A stretch of 64,000 nt of DNA from Candidatus Woesearchaeota archaeon (GTDB lineage Archaea; Nanobdellota; Nanobdellia; Woesearchaeales; UBA11576): NCBI GenBank assembly GCA_018675335.1, contig JABGYH010000009.1, positions 62,001 through 126,000 of the forward strand, written 5' to 3'. Shown here piece after piece: positions 17,415 to 25,723 of this stretch. Under the pieces are notes generated by a model. It searched no databases, was not told the origin of the DNA, and saw only the letters and a program-made list of their open reading frames with translations. The translations under genes and the position numbers were made by a program. Numbering within the stretch: the stretch's first letter is position 1; every line of letters starts with the position of its first letter.

Positions 17415-18502
17415 TTCTTCACTCTCCTTTTAGTGGATTTAACCAATTTGGGTTTAACTAATTTAGATTTAACTGATTTAGGTTTAATTAATTTAGATTT
17501 AACTAATTTAGATTTAACTAATTTAGATTTAACTAATTTAGACTTAACTAATTTAGACTTAACTAAATTAGATTTAATATATGATTTAGCCTGAATTTTT
17601 TTAGATTTAACAGATCTTAATTTTAACTGTTTAATTTCGTTAATAAAATCACTAGCAACAAATCCTAGCCCATAACCTGTTTTTTTAAATAGCAAATCTC
17701 CAATTTTTTTACATTCATAACTTGCAAGTCCAGCACTCATAAATAAGTCTTCTGTTTGTGAAATAAAGCCAGCACAAATGCCAGCCAGAATATCTCCAGA
17801 ACCACCAACAGTCATTCCAGGATTTCCACCTTTATTAACTAAAATCTGGTTTTTAGAGATGATCAAATCTATTTGTCCTTTTAGTAAAATAACATTTCCT
17901 AAACCAAAAAAATCTCTTAGTCTTACTTGAATAAGTTTTGCCAATTTTAATGAATTTTTACGATCTTTAATTTCTTCTAATAAAACTGTTTTACCTGAAT
18001 TTTTGAGCAATATTTCAAATTCAGTTCTATGAGGCGTAATTACACAATCACAAATTAAATCTAACTTAACTAATTTAATTGCATCAGCATCAATTACTCC
18101 AAGACAGGATTTATTTTTAAGCAAATTCTTTACAAGCGTCTTCCCTACACTCTTGCCAGATCGCAAACCCAAACCAGGTCCGATTAAAACAACATCGCAA
18201 TTTTGAATCAAAGTTAATATTTTTTTTGTATGACTTACATTCAAATAATCTCCTTTAAATTTATGAGTTATGAGATCTAAACTAAATTTATTAAGTGCCC
18301 AAGAAACATTTGATGGAGCAGCAATAGATACTAGATCTGATCCAGTTCTGAGTGCTGCAATTCCTGCTAAACCTACTGCTCCAACAAACTCTTTACTCCC
18401 GCCTACAACCAGGACACGTCCATTTTGTCCTTTATGTGAATCTAATTTCCTCACAAGCTTACGCTTTGTTTTCATAAAATCTGATTTTTTTATTACAACC
18501 AT
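17411..18502 (-). CDS. nnrD: ADP-dependent NAD(P)H-hydrate dehydratase
   Basis: Ribokinase-like NnrD repairs hydrated NAD(P)H using ADP (ATP in some species). Visible landmarks: KGQNGRVLVVGGSKEFVGA near residues 23-41, then ALRTGSDLVSIA, DVVLIGPGLG, LGVIDADAIK, VITPHRTEF, and the catalytic MTVGGSGDILAGICAGF (about 228-244), where GSGD is the family signature. The ordinary protein ends near residue 300. Here a tail of about 60 residues repeats K-L-V-K-S, ending in a Lys/Arg cluster, and is encoded by 15-base tandem repeats. The epimerase partner NnrE is a separate gene at 27.8 kb, unlike the fused Nnr of many bacteria. It precedes the antiporter gene with a four-base overlap. Confidence 0.85.
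   Translation of the reverse strand: MVVIKKSDFMKTKRKLVRKLDSHKGQNGRVLVVGGSKEFVGAVGLAGIAALRTGSDLVSIAAPSNVSWALNKFSLDLITHKFKGDYLNVSHTKKILTLIQNCDVVLIGPGLGLRSGKSVGKTLVKNLLKNKSCLGVIDADAIKLVKLDLICDCVITPHRTEFEILLKNSGKTVLLEEIKDRKNSLKLAKLIQVRLRDFFGLGNVILLKGQIDLIISKNQILVNKGGNPGMTVGGSGDILAGICAGFISQTEDLFMSAGLASYECKKIGDLLFKKTGYGLGFVASDFINEIKQLKLRSVKSKKIQAKSYIKSNLVKSKLVKSKLVKSKLVKSKLVKSKLIKPKSVKSKLVKPKLVKSTKRRVKK
17435..17577 (-). repeat. 15-base tandem repeats encoding a KLVKS tail
   Basis: About nine to ten imperfect copies of a 15-base unit (ATTTAGATTTAACTA and variants) lie at the 3' end of nnrD. Each unit encodes five residues (KSKLV register), so copy-number change keeps the frame. The tail is strongly basic. 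Variation in length between related strains would be expected. Confidence 0.85.
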
Positions 18503-18594
18503 TTTTTAGTTTTCACAACTTTAATTTTTAAGATTTATTTTTTTAAAATTATTTTCCAAAATAAAATCAAAAAAACACACAATCCAAATATAAC

Positions 18595-19680
18595 TCATAA
18601 ATTTCGGAGTGCTTTTTCGTTTTTATCAACCCATTTTAATTGTTCTATTGCTTCAATTGCCATACTCATCATTGTTGGATCAGACTGTTCTTTGTATATT
18701 TTATTTAAACAAAACATGTATGTATCCATGAGGTCCAATCTAAGAAAAAATGGTATGTCTTTACTTTCTAATTTAAATCCTCGACCATATTTTCTAGCAT
18801 TTTTAAAATATAATTTTAAAAAGAATTTTGCTTGATCAAAATTAAATTCTTGATCTTTATTTATCGTTGCAAAATAATACATGCTTTTAATCAAATCATA
18901 TTGTCTTAAATCAGTATGACTATTGTCAAAATCAATAACTGCTTTTACTTGATCTTGATCATAAATTATATTTCCTTCATGAAAATCAGCATGTATAGTA
19001 ATAACATCTTTTCGACGATAATTTAATGATTTACTATGTTTTTTTAATTTTTTATAATTCTTTTTTAAATATCTGCTATTCTTTTTAACAAACTGATCAA
19101 ATCCACTTTGCTCTTCATTTTGTTCAATTAATGATAAAAATGATTCTCCACATTCACAATCTTGCCATATTGTTTGCAACATATCAAACGATAAACAACT
19201 CACATCCATATTTTTAGGTTTATCTTTAATTTTCTTTTTACTAATAACTTCATGATATTTTACTAAGTGTTTTACTGATTCAATTATTCTGGTATGAACT
19301 CTTTGATTGATTTCATCTTTAGTTCCCTTAAATAAATCTTCATAAAATCCCCTGCCATCTATAAATGAAAATAAAGTAAAGAAGTGATCCCCCTTCATAG
19401 TAAATGTCCCACCTAATTCATTTTTCACAGGCACCGGAACTGAAAAATTATTTTGGTAAAGATATTTTAAAATATCATGTTCATATCTTATTGATTCGGC
19501 TTTTGTATTAGGATTCTCAAATTGTTTTATTGCATGTTTTCGCAAAACAAATCTGCCTTTAGTTGTTCTAACTTCCGCATTAAGATTCATCAAACCATCT
19601 TTTATCGTTTTGTATCTTTCTAATTCTCCCAAATTATATCTACTTAGAACTTGCGTTATTTCTTGCCTACTTGTTCTCAT
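18595..19680 (-). CDS. APH/homoserine kinase II-family phosphotransferase, 361 aa
   Basis: A kinase of the aminoglycoside phosphotransferase fold. The N-lobe has GRFVLRKHA (about 42-50, conserved Lys/Arg region) and YEHDILKYL. The C-lobe has the Brenner motif ITIHADFHEGNIIYD (catalytic Asp in H-x-D-x4-N) and VIDFDNSH, the metal-binding DF(D/G) equivalent, around residues 225-260. Length and layout resemble ThrB2/HSK2-like kinases acting on small alcohol groups (homoserine, choline, aminosugars). Substrate cannot be decided. The ATG overlaps the AbrB-like gene by four bases, so the two are coupled. Confidence 0.8.
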   Translation of the reverse strand: MRTSRQEITQVLSRYNLGELERYKTIKDGLMNLNAEVRTTKGRFVLRKHAIKQFENPNTKAESIRYEHDILKYLYQNNFSVPVPVKNELGGTFTMKGDHFFTLFSFIDGRGFYEDLFKGTKDEINQRVHTRIIESVKHLVKYHEVISKKKIKDKPKNMDVSCLSFDMLQTIWQDCECGESFLSLIEQNEEQSGFDQFVKKNSRYLKKNYKKLKKHSKSLNYRRKDVITIHADFHEGNIIYDQDQVKAVIDFDNSHTDLRQYDLIKSMYYFATINKDQEFNFDQAKFFLKLYFKNARKYGRGFKLESKDIPFFLRLDLMDTYMFCLNKIYKEQSDPTMMSMAIEAIEQLKWVDKNEKALRNL

Positions 19681-19886
19681 TCACTAGCACCTCTTTTCCC
19701 TGCATTTTGCGTTTTTTTCTGGCTTTTTTTAGGAGTTACAATTACATCTTTTTTGAGTATAATATTTCCTTCAGAATCTAGCATTACCTTGATTTTATCG
19801 CCCTTTTCCCAGCCCTTTGCTTCAACTATAGCCTTGGGCAAGGTCAGTTTATACTGTTTATTCAAATCAAACTGTAATTTTACCAC
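19677..19886 (-). CDS. AbrB/SpoVT-family DNA-binding protein, 69 aa
   Basis: The first 46 residues fit a single swapped-hairpin AbrB (SpoVT/MazE) domain: LNKQYKLTLPKAIVEAKGWEKGDKIKVML then a final strand GNIILKK. The tail (about 47-69) is Lys/Gln-rich and basic. The start is GTG at 19884-19886. Such small proteins act as dimeric DNA binders, often autoregulating their operon or serving as antitoxins. Here the coupled partner is an APH-type kinase, not an obvious toxin. Confidence 0.8.
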   Translation of the reverse strand: MVKLQFDLNKQYKLTLPKAIVEAKGWEKGDKIKVMLDSEGNIILKKDVIVTPKKSQKKTQNAGKRGASE

Positions 19887-20211
19887 TTTTCACGCTCTTT
19901 TTTCTTAAAACGGCTTTATTTTAACTAAAATTAAATCAAAACCAACCACAAAAATAAATTATACATAATCCCAGGCATAATTTAATACCTCAAATAATGC
20001 TTCATACAATACCTTAAATTATACATATTGTATATAAATCTTTTGGTTTCTATAAATAAAAACACATCCCAAACAAAAAACACAAAAAAAATCATAACAA
20101 AAAAAAGTAGGATAAAATACTACCAAGTTAAAGAATATAAATAAGTCTTAAAATACAATAAATAAAAAAACATAACAACAAAAATAAATTAATTAAAACG
20201 AGAGACGATAA
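19887..20211. other. Divergent intergenic region, AbrB-like gene (-) / HIT gene (+)
   Basis: About 325 bases with no gene. It holds a palindrome ATACA-TAT-TGTAT (20021-20033), followed at once by TATAAATC, and two near-identical 12-base direct repeats AATACCT(C/T)AAAT at 19984-19995 and 20008-20019. A TATA-like AATATAAATA at 20134-20143 could serve the plus-strand HIT gene. A GTAG/CTAC inverted repeat lies near 20107-20122. The palindrome and direct repeats are candidate operator sites for the AbrB-like protein; this is inference. Confidence 0.4.
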
Positions 20212-20955
20212 ATGAATTACAAAAATCACGCACCAAATCAAATTAAAAAAAAATCAAATTGTATTTTTTGTGATCGAGAAAAAGTAAATAGTGAACTCCT
20301 TTTTGAAACATCAAATTTTTATGTTAAACACGGACTTTGTCTAATCTCCCCCGGACATGTTATGATTATCCCAAAAAAACATTTTAAATGTTTTGGCGAA
20401 CTTCCAGATTACCTCGATGAAGAATTTTTAGAATTAAAACAAAAATTAATCAAATTTATAACCAAACATTTCTCAGAACCATTCCTAATAGAACAAGGAA
20501 ATTGGGCTCAAAGTGTTTTTCACGCACACATCCATTTAATTCCGCACAAAACTAAAAACCATGACATAAATATCATACAAGAAATGGTCATCCCAAGTAA
20601 AATACCATTCAAAAAAACTACTTGGAAAGAAATAAAAGAAATTTATGAAAAAGAGAATGGATATGTAATGTATGAACAAAACAACCAATTAATCATTTGC
20701 GACATTAAAGGAATTGATGAAAATTCAACAAAACATCACAAATATCTAAGTTATAGAGGATTCCTAACTAAAATTGTCGGATTAAAACACATTTTAGACT
20801 GGAGAATCATGACAGAAGAAGATAAAATAATTGATCAAGAAAAAATTAAATTAACAAAAAAAATATTCAACAAATTAAATACCCAATCAAAACTAAATTT
20901 AAAATCAGAATCAAATATACTGTTTACCGCAGAACAATCTCAAATTCCACAATAA
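20212..20955 (+). CDS. HIT-family protein with intact HxHxH motif, 247 aa
   Basis: Residues about 18-130 form a HIT domain: CIFC zinc-type pair near the start, LISPGHVMIIPKKHF in the middle, and FHAHIHLIPH (about 103-112) with all three His of the H-x-H-x-H signature. HIT enzymes hydrolyse or transfer nucleoside phosphates, with the central His as nucleophile. The remaining about 115 residues are extra, starting with a helical segment after the HIT motif and then a segment with YVMYEQNNQLIICDI. HIT proteins of other subfamilies reach this size, but the specific type is not clear. The ribosome binding site is weak (GAGAGA). Confidence 0.75.
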   Translation: MNYKNHAPNQIKKKSNCIFCDREKVNSELLFETSNFYVKHGLCLISPGHVMIIPKKHFKCFGELPDYLDEEFLELKQKLIKFITKHFSEPFLIEQGNWAQSVFHAHIHLIPHKTKNHDINIIQEMVIPSKIPFKKTTWKEIKEIYEKENGYVMYEQNNQLIICDIKGIDENSTKHHKYLSYRGFLTKIVGLKHILDWRIMTEEDKIIDQEKIKLTKKIFNKLNTQSKLNLKSESNILFTAEQSQIPQ

Positions 20956-21043
20956 ATCACAATTTAATATTACCATAAAATAAACACAAAATAGAACTAA
21001 AATAAAAAATCTAAAATTAGAATATCCTCAAGTACCAAAATAT

Positions 21044-23161
21044 TTATTTATCAACTAATTCTGCTTTTTCAACAATTAAATCACCGCAATTTTTTGCTTC
21101 CATTTCTTTGCGAGATTTAATAATTTTTATAGATTTTTCAAAAATAGGTCCATCAAGCATCAAACTTTCAAATTCTCCTCCTTCGCCCGCAACATTAAAC
21201 CCAAATTTAGAATCAAATTCTGCTAATTTATCAACATCAGAATAATAAATTTCCCTACCCAACCAACTTTCGTCTAAACCTTCTGCTGCAACTCGAGTCA
21301 TCATAAATTTAAATCCGGAATCTAGTATTTGTTTCATTTCAACTTCTTGATTAATATGCCATAACGGCGAAAATATTTTTAATCCAAGGCAATCACAAAT
21401 TGTTTCTATTCTTTTTCGTTGATAATTCGAAAACAAAGCTCCACTTACGACCCCTTGAATCCCATATTTTTCTTTAGCAAGAATTAATGCAGTTTTCAAA
21501 TCATCCAACTCTTTTTCTTTTTCGCCTTTTGTTTCTTGAATAATTAAAGGAACGTTCATCGACTCTGCTTGTAATTTTACCAAATCAATTGCAGGATAAT
21601 GAAACATAAATGATTCGGAATTTTCACTTTTTATTGTAATAAAACATCCAAGTTTATAATTTTGACGAAGCATAGTCCACGCAGCATAAATCCCATCTTT
21701 TCCAGAACTAATAAGCGCACCTAAATTAACATTATGTTCAGGATAAAATTGACGCAGATATTCAGATTTTAATTTAAACCCATTTTTTTTAGTTAATTTA
21801 ATTAATGCTTTATGTAAATTAGATCCATATTGTGCTGCTTTTTTCCGTCGATAAACAAACTCTTCAGAAAGTCCTAATTTTAAAGCAACTGAACGCAACA
21901 CAAATTTTTCATGACCTTCACAAATTTTGTATTTAGCAGGAATTTTAAGTGCATATTCTGCCAAATTACAATCAAGTAAAGGCAATCTTAACTCAAGATG
22001 ATTAAACATAGTTATCACATCATCACGATAAAGATCACGCTCATAAATTTTTATGAGTCCAGAAAGACATTCATTATTCACATTTTGACTTTGTTTATGT
22101 CGATTATATCCTGCAAATATTTCTTCACTACCAAGCCCCGAAAATATTACTTTATTTCCATCTTTACTTGCTTGTTCACATGCTGCAAAAAAAGTTAATG
22201 CAACACCCACTTTTACAACATTAGAATCTTCAATTAATGGAACTATTTTCTTTAAATATTTTTCAACATCACCTATTTTAATTTTAATTATTTTTAGGTT
22301 AAGTCCAATTTGTGCTGCAATTTTTTTAGCATAAAATAAATCTTCAGGTTCTTTTAATGCAGGATCCTCAAAAACTGTTGTATAACAATCAAATTCATAT
22401 CCTTTTTGTTTTAGAATCCAAGCAATTATTGTAGAATCAATCCCTCCTGAAAAAAGTAATGCAAATTTTTTATTAGGAACTCTTTTAAGAATTGCTTTAT
22501 GCAATAAATCATCTACCTTTTTTTGAATTTCTTCAAAACTAGATTGTAATTCAGGTTCTATTTTAAAATATTCGCGTTCTTTAAAACTAATTTTTTGCGT
22601 ACTTAAATCATAAATTAAAATTTTTCTAGGATTAAGTTCGAGTACATTAACATATCCAATTTTTTCTAATGCTTTTTTTTCTGAGCTAAAAGAAAACTTT
22701 TTTACTGGACTATACCATAAAGGTTTTATTCCAATTAAATCTCGAGCTAAATAAATTTTTTTATCAGAAAAATATACAAACGCATAAACTCCATCAAGTT
22801 CTTTTAAAATTGAATCCAAATTATCAATTCCTTTTTGTTGAATTAATTTAAAAATTAATTCTGCATCATTTTTTGCTTTAATTTTATATTTCAAACAAAG
22901 TTCTTGCCAATTATATATTTCACAATTAGCCGCAAATACTACTTTTTCATCACCACTACCAAATTCAAATGGCTGCAATACTGGCTCATTTTTACAATCA
23001 ACAACCGAATGAAGAACATGACCAATACAAACCGAATCAACATATTTAATATCAGATCCATCCCTGCCCCTATATTGAATTAATTTTAATCCGTTTTTTA
23101 CAGTTAAAACTAACTTGTCTTTAACAGTTTCTGAATCCACAACACCTAAAATTCCACACAT
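21044..23161 (-). CDS. dph6: Asparagine synthase-like protein fused to Dph6 (diphthine-ammonia ligase) domain, 705 aa
   Basis: Three domains in order. (1) Class II glutamine amidotransferase, about 1-185: MCGILG gives the N-terminal nucleophile Cys2, with AANCEIYNW, DGVYAF and ARDLIGIKPLWY. (2) AsnB-type PP-loop domain, about 200-455: FALLFSGGIDSTIIAW and SGLGSEEIFAGYNRH. (3) A second PP-loop, about 475-705, of the Dph6/MJ0570 type: GALISSGKDGIYAAW, GALFSNYQRKRIE, SPLW, and GEGGEFESLMLD. Dph6 amidates diphthine on elongation factor 2, the last step of diphthamide synthesis, using ammonia and ATP. A fused glutaminase could supply that ammonia. Both synthetase cores keep their ATP-binding loops. 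Transcribed alone. Confidence 0.85.
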   Translation of the reverse strand: MCGILGVVDSETVKDKLVLTVKNGLKLIQYRGRDGSDIKYVDSVCIGHVLHSVVDCKNEPVLQPFEFGSGDEKVVFAANCEIYNWQELCLKYKIKAKNDAELIFKLIQQKGIDNLDSILKELDGVYAFVYFSDKKIYLARDLIGIKPLWYSPVKKFSFSSEKKALEKIGYVNVLELNPRKILIYDLSTQKISFKEREYFKIEPELQSSFEEIQKKVDDLLHKAILKRVPNKKFALLFSGGIDSTIIAWILKQKGYEFDCYTTVFEDPALKEPEDLFYAKKIAAQIGLNLKIIKIKIGDVEKYLKKIVPLIEDSNVVKVGVALTFFAACEQASKDGNKVIFSGLGSEEIFAGYNRHKQSQNVNNECLSGLIKIYERDLYRDDVITMFNHLELRLPLLDCNLAEYALKIPAKYKICEGHEKFVLRSVALKLGLSEEFVYRRKKAAQYGSNLHKALIKLTKKNGFKLKSEYLRQFYPEHNVNLGALISSGKDGIYAAWTMLRQNYKLGCFITIKSENSESFMFHYPAIDLVKLQAESMNVPLIIQETKGEKEKELDDLKTALILAKEKYGIQGVVSGALFSNYQRKRIETICDCLGLKIFSPLWHINQEVEMKQILDSGFKFMMTRVAAEGLDESWLGREIYYSDVDKLAEFDSKFGFNVAGEGGEFESLMLDGPIFEKSIKIIKSRKEMEAKNCGDLIVEKAELVDK

Positions 23162-23219
23162 AAAATAAAAAAATAGAATGACTATTTTTAAATCTTACTG
23201 AGTAATTCAATTTAAAACT

Positions 23220-23882
23220 TCAAAAACTATACGCACCAATTGCTGCTTGTCTTTGAGTTGTTGGAGGTTTTGCTATTGCTTCTAATTCGGAAAATTCCAT
23301 AACAGAAGGATTACAATGATTTTCAGTTAATCGTTCAGCTAACTTCGGTTTTGAACTCATCAATGTAGCATAAGCACTAGATATGTCCCCACCAACTAAT
23401 TCAGACGATTTCACCATAACAGTATGTGTTTTTCCTGCAATTTTAACAGTGCAAACCCCATACACAGAATCACCCGCCACCCGACAATTTATTTTAGTTC
23501 CTGGAAGAAGTTCAGTTTTATATCGTTGCACACAATTTTGAACATATCTTGCAACTTCATCAACAACTGGCACACCAGATACAGGACATTTACCCTCACA
23601 ACCCTCATTTGGACTAGTTACAGGATTAAGTTCTGCCTCAGTCATCAAATATTGAGAAAGATCAATTCGCAGACTAGGTTTAACTCTAACATCAGGTCTA
23701 CTAAAAACAACTTCCGCCTCAACAGTTTTTGGAGCTTCAACCAATTGAGTTGCAATTATTTCTTCTTGTAATAATTCATCCAACATCGCTCGCTCTCTTT
23801 GTTGCGCACTCATTCCAGTAGCACAAGCATTCAACGTCAATGCCGCAACAACCATACTTGCAATATATCCTAAAGATCTCAT
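23220..23882 (-). CDS. Putative secreted lipoprotein, 220 aa
   Basis: The N-terminus has a short basic start, a hydrophobic run and TLNAC at about 16-20, matching a lipobox (cleavage before Cys20). The mature part has no recognised family. It has a central Cys-containing segment (EGCEGKCPVSG), a segment with paired Cys (QNCVQ, INCRVAG, GVCTVKI) and a C-terminal Cys (NHCNPS), so disulfides are likely. It sits divergent from the Lrp-type regulator with about 130 bases between, and may share its control region. Confidence 0.6.
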   Translation of the reverse strand: MRSLGYIASMVVAALTLNACATGMSAQQRERAMLDELLQEEIIATQLVEAPKTVEAEVVFSRPDVRVKPSLRIDLSQYLMTEAELNPVTSPNEGCEGKCPVSGVPVVDEVARYVQNCVQRYKTELLPGTKINCRVAGDSVYGVCTVKIAGKTHTVMVKSSELVGGDISSAYATLMSSKPKLAERLTENHCNPSVMEFSELEAIAKPPTTQRQAAIGAYSF

Positions 23883-23978
23883 TTATTTCACCCTTGTAAA
23901 CTTGTTTATTCTGATTAAACTACATAAACCAACATAACTAGATTAAATTAACCTAACAAAAATTGGCCATAATTAGAA

Positions 23979-23990
23979 ATATTTATATAA
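23979..23990 (+). promoter_or_regulatory. TATA box for the double Lrp regulator
   Basis: ATATTTATATAA lies about 28 bases before ATG 24013, the spacing of a leaderless archaeal promoter. An imperfect AATTGGCCATAATT dyad just upstream (about 23960-23973) is a possible autoregulatory site. Confidence 0.45.
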
Positions 23991-24012
23991 TAATGAAACT
24001 TTAAACAATTTT

Positions 24013-24972
24013 ATGGAAAAAATGAATTCAAAACAAGAGAAAATCCTATCCATACTAGACAAAGATGCTCGTTTAAGCCACTCTAAGATAAGTCAATTAT
24101 GCGGAGTACCTAAAAGCGTAGTTACCTATAACATAAATCAACTGATACAAACTCAAATCATCAAAGGATTTACCACTTTAATTGATCATTCAGCATTAGG
24201 TTTTGTTGAATTAAGAGGATACATAACAACTTATGATACTAATATAGACAAAGAAAAAAAATTTATCGATTATTTAAAAAAATTAAAAAATACAGGAGTA
24301 GTTGTTAAAAGCGCAGGAGATTATAGCATAGTGGTTAGTTTCTACACAAACAATCTTTCTAATTTCTGGGTTGAATGGTTCGATATTCTTAAATTACACA
24401 AAGAAGTTATTAACAAATATTTTTTTAATATAATTATTGAAAAGCAAATGTTTCCGTTTTTTGCAGATATCCAAAAAAGAACTAGTTCTCAATTTATTAT
24501 TGGAAATAAAAAAGCTCAAGAAATTGATGATACTGATAAAAAATTAATTGATTTTTTAACAAAAAATTGCAGGCAACCAATTCATGAAATGGCAAACGCA
24601 TTAAATCTTAAAAGTAGTTCAATTATTTATCGCATTAAAAGATTAGAATCAAAAAATATCATTTTAGGATATTATACCATATTTGATTTATCAAAATTAA
24701 ATAAAGAATATTGCAGAGTTCACTTCCAATTTGATAATCTGTTAAAATTTGATAATTTAATATTAAACTTAAAATCAACATCACAAGTTTTAAGTTTTGC
24801 AAAAACAATTGGTGCAGGAAATGAACTCGAAGTTGATTTTGTAGTTGATAATCTAGATGAGCTAATTAAAACAATAAATAATTTTAGAGAAAAATTTCCT
24901 GGCTTAATTAGAGGATATAAATATTTTAGAATAATTGATATTTACAAATGGAACCACAAACCTAATTTTTAA
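24013..24972 (+). CDS. Lrp/AsnC-type regulator with two HTH units, 319 aa
   Basis: Tandem Lrp-like architecture. First HTH about residues 4-50 (KQEKILSILDKDARLSHSKI, then CGVPKSVVTYNINQL), followed by an effector-like RAM region. A second HTH is about 170-220 (DTDKKLIDFLTKNCRQPIHEMANALNLKSS begins it, then IIYRIKRLESK), with a second RAM-like half to the end. Ordinary archaeal Lrp proteins are about 150 residues with one of each. The double form would carry both subunits of a dimer in one chain. DNA targets and effector are unknown. It is divergent from the lipoprotein gene. Confidence 0.8.
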   Translation: MEKMNSKQEKILSILDKDARLSHSKISQLCGVPKSVVTYNINQLIQTQIIKGFTTLIDHSALGFVELRGYITTYDTNIDKEKKFIDYLKKLKNTGVVVKSAGDYSIVVSFYTNNLSNFWVEWFDILKLHKEVINKYFFNIIIEKQMFPFFADIQKRTSSQFIIGNKKAQEIDDTDKKLIDFLTKNCRQPIHEMANALNLKSSSIIYRIKRLESKNIILGYYTIFDLSKLNKEYCRVHFQFDNLLKFDNLILNLKSTSQVLSFAKTIGAGNELEVDFVVDNLDELIKTINNFREKFPGLIRGYKYFRIIDIYKWNHKPNF

Positions 24973-25045
24973 GAGGAAAGCATCAATAGTGTTACCTTGA
25001 CAACTAACCCTAATAAAATTATTAAAATATAACAAATGATCCCAT

Positions 25046-25057
25046 AAAATTTATAAA
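25046..25057 (+). promoter_or_regulatory. TATA box for the histidine phosphatase gene
   Basis: AAAATTTATAAA centred 29 bases before ATG 25081, with no ribosome binding site, as for a leaderless transcript. Confidence 0.5.
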
Positions 25058-25080
25058 CCACCCATCCCAAATTAAATATT

Positions 25081-25641
25081 ATGAATAACACAATTATTTT
25101 TTGGAGACACGCAAAAACATTGAAAGATAGTTCAATTCCAGTTAGTCAATGGATTCTTACAGAAGACGGAGTAAAAAATGCTCAAGAAGTGGCAGAAACT
25201 AAAGTTTTTGATGATGTTGATATTATAATTACTTCTACAGAACCTAAAGCGTATGAAACCGCACTTCCAGTTGCAACTAGACTTAAAAAAGAGATTATTA
25301 GAATTCCAGAACTTAGTGAAATCAATAGAGATAAAGGCAAAATGATGTCTAAAGATGAATATGATTTCATGAAAAAAAAGATTTTTGAGGATTTAGATTA
25401 CACAGATCATGGCTGGGAAACTTGCAATAGTGCTTTAAATCGATTTTCTACTGCAGTAAAAAAAATAGATGAACAATATGAAAATAAAAGAATTCTTATT
25501 GTGGCTCACGGAACTGTCATGAGTTTATTTTTTGCATCTCTTCAAGGCAAACTTGATAACTTAATGAGTCGTTGGAAAGGTCTTGGTTTTTGTGACTTTG
25601 GAATTGTTAAAGATAACAAAGTGTTAAAAGATGTTATATAA
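25081..25641 (+). CDS. Histidine phosphatase-family protein, 186 aa
   Basis: The phosphoglycerate mutase-like fold is indicated by IIFWRHAKTLKD (RHA in place of RHG, with the phosphate-accepting His) at about residues 4-15, TSTEPKAYETALPVA (the R/S-x2-R region, here TSTEPKAYETA), an acidic ELSEINRDKG motif, and RILIVAHGTVMS with the second catalytic His near 142. It may act on phosphosugars or nucleotides; no substrate can be assigned. The length is normal for small members. It stands alone and is preceded by a leaderless-type TATA box. Confidence 0.75.
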   Translation: MNNTIIFWRHAKTLKDSSIPVSQWILTEDGVKNAQEVAETKVFDDVDIIITSTEPKAYETALPVATRLKKEIIRIPELSEINRDKGKMMSKDEYDFMKKKIFEDLDYTDHGWETCNSALNRFSTAVKKIDEQYENKRILIVAHGTVMSLFFASLQGKLDNLMSRWKGLGFCDFGIVKDNKVLKDVI

Positions 25642-25723
25642 ATAAACATACTGCATACGCATACAAACAAATCTAACAAAAAAAATTCAAGAAAAAAATA
25701 AAAATTAAATTATTTTTTCAAAT

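Noticed and set aside
20212-20955. Classing this HIT protein with the degenerate pair
   Set aside because: It keeps all three His of the motif (FHAHIHLIP) and has a different C-terminal part.
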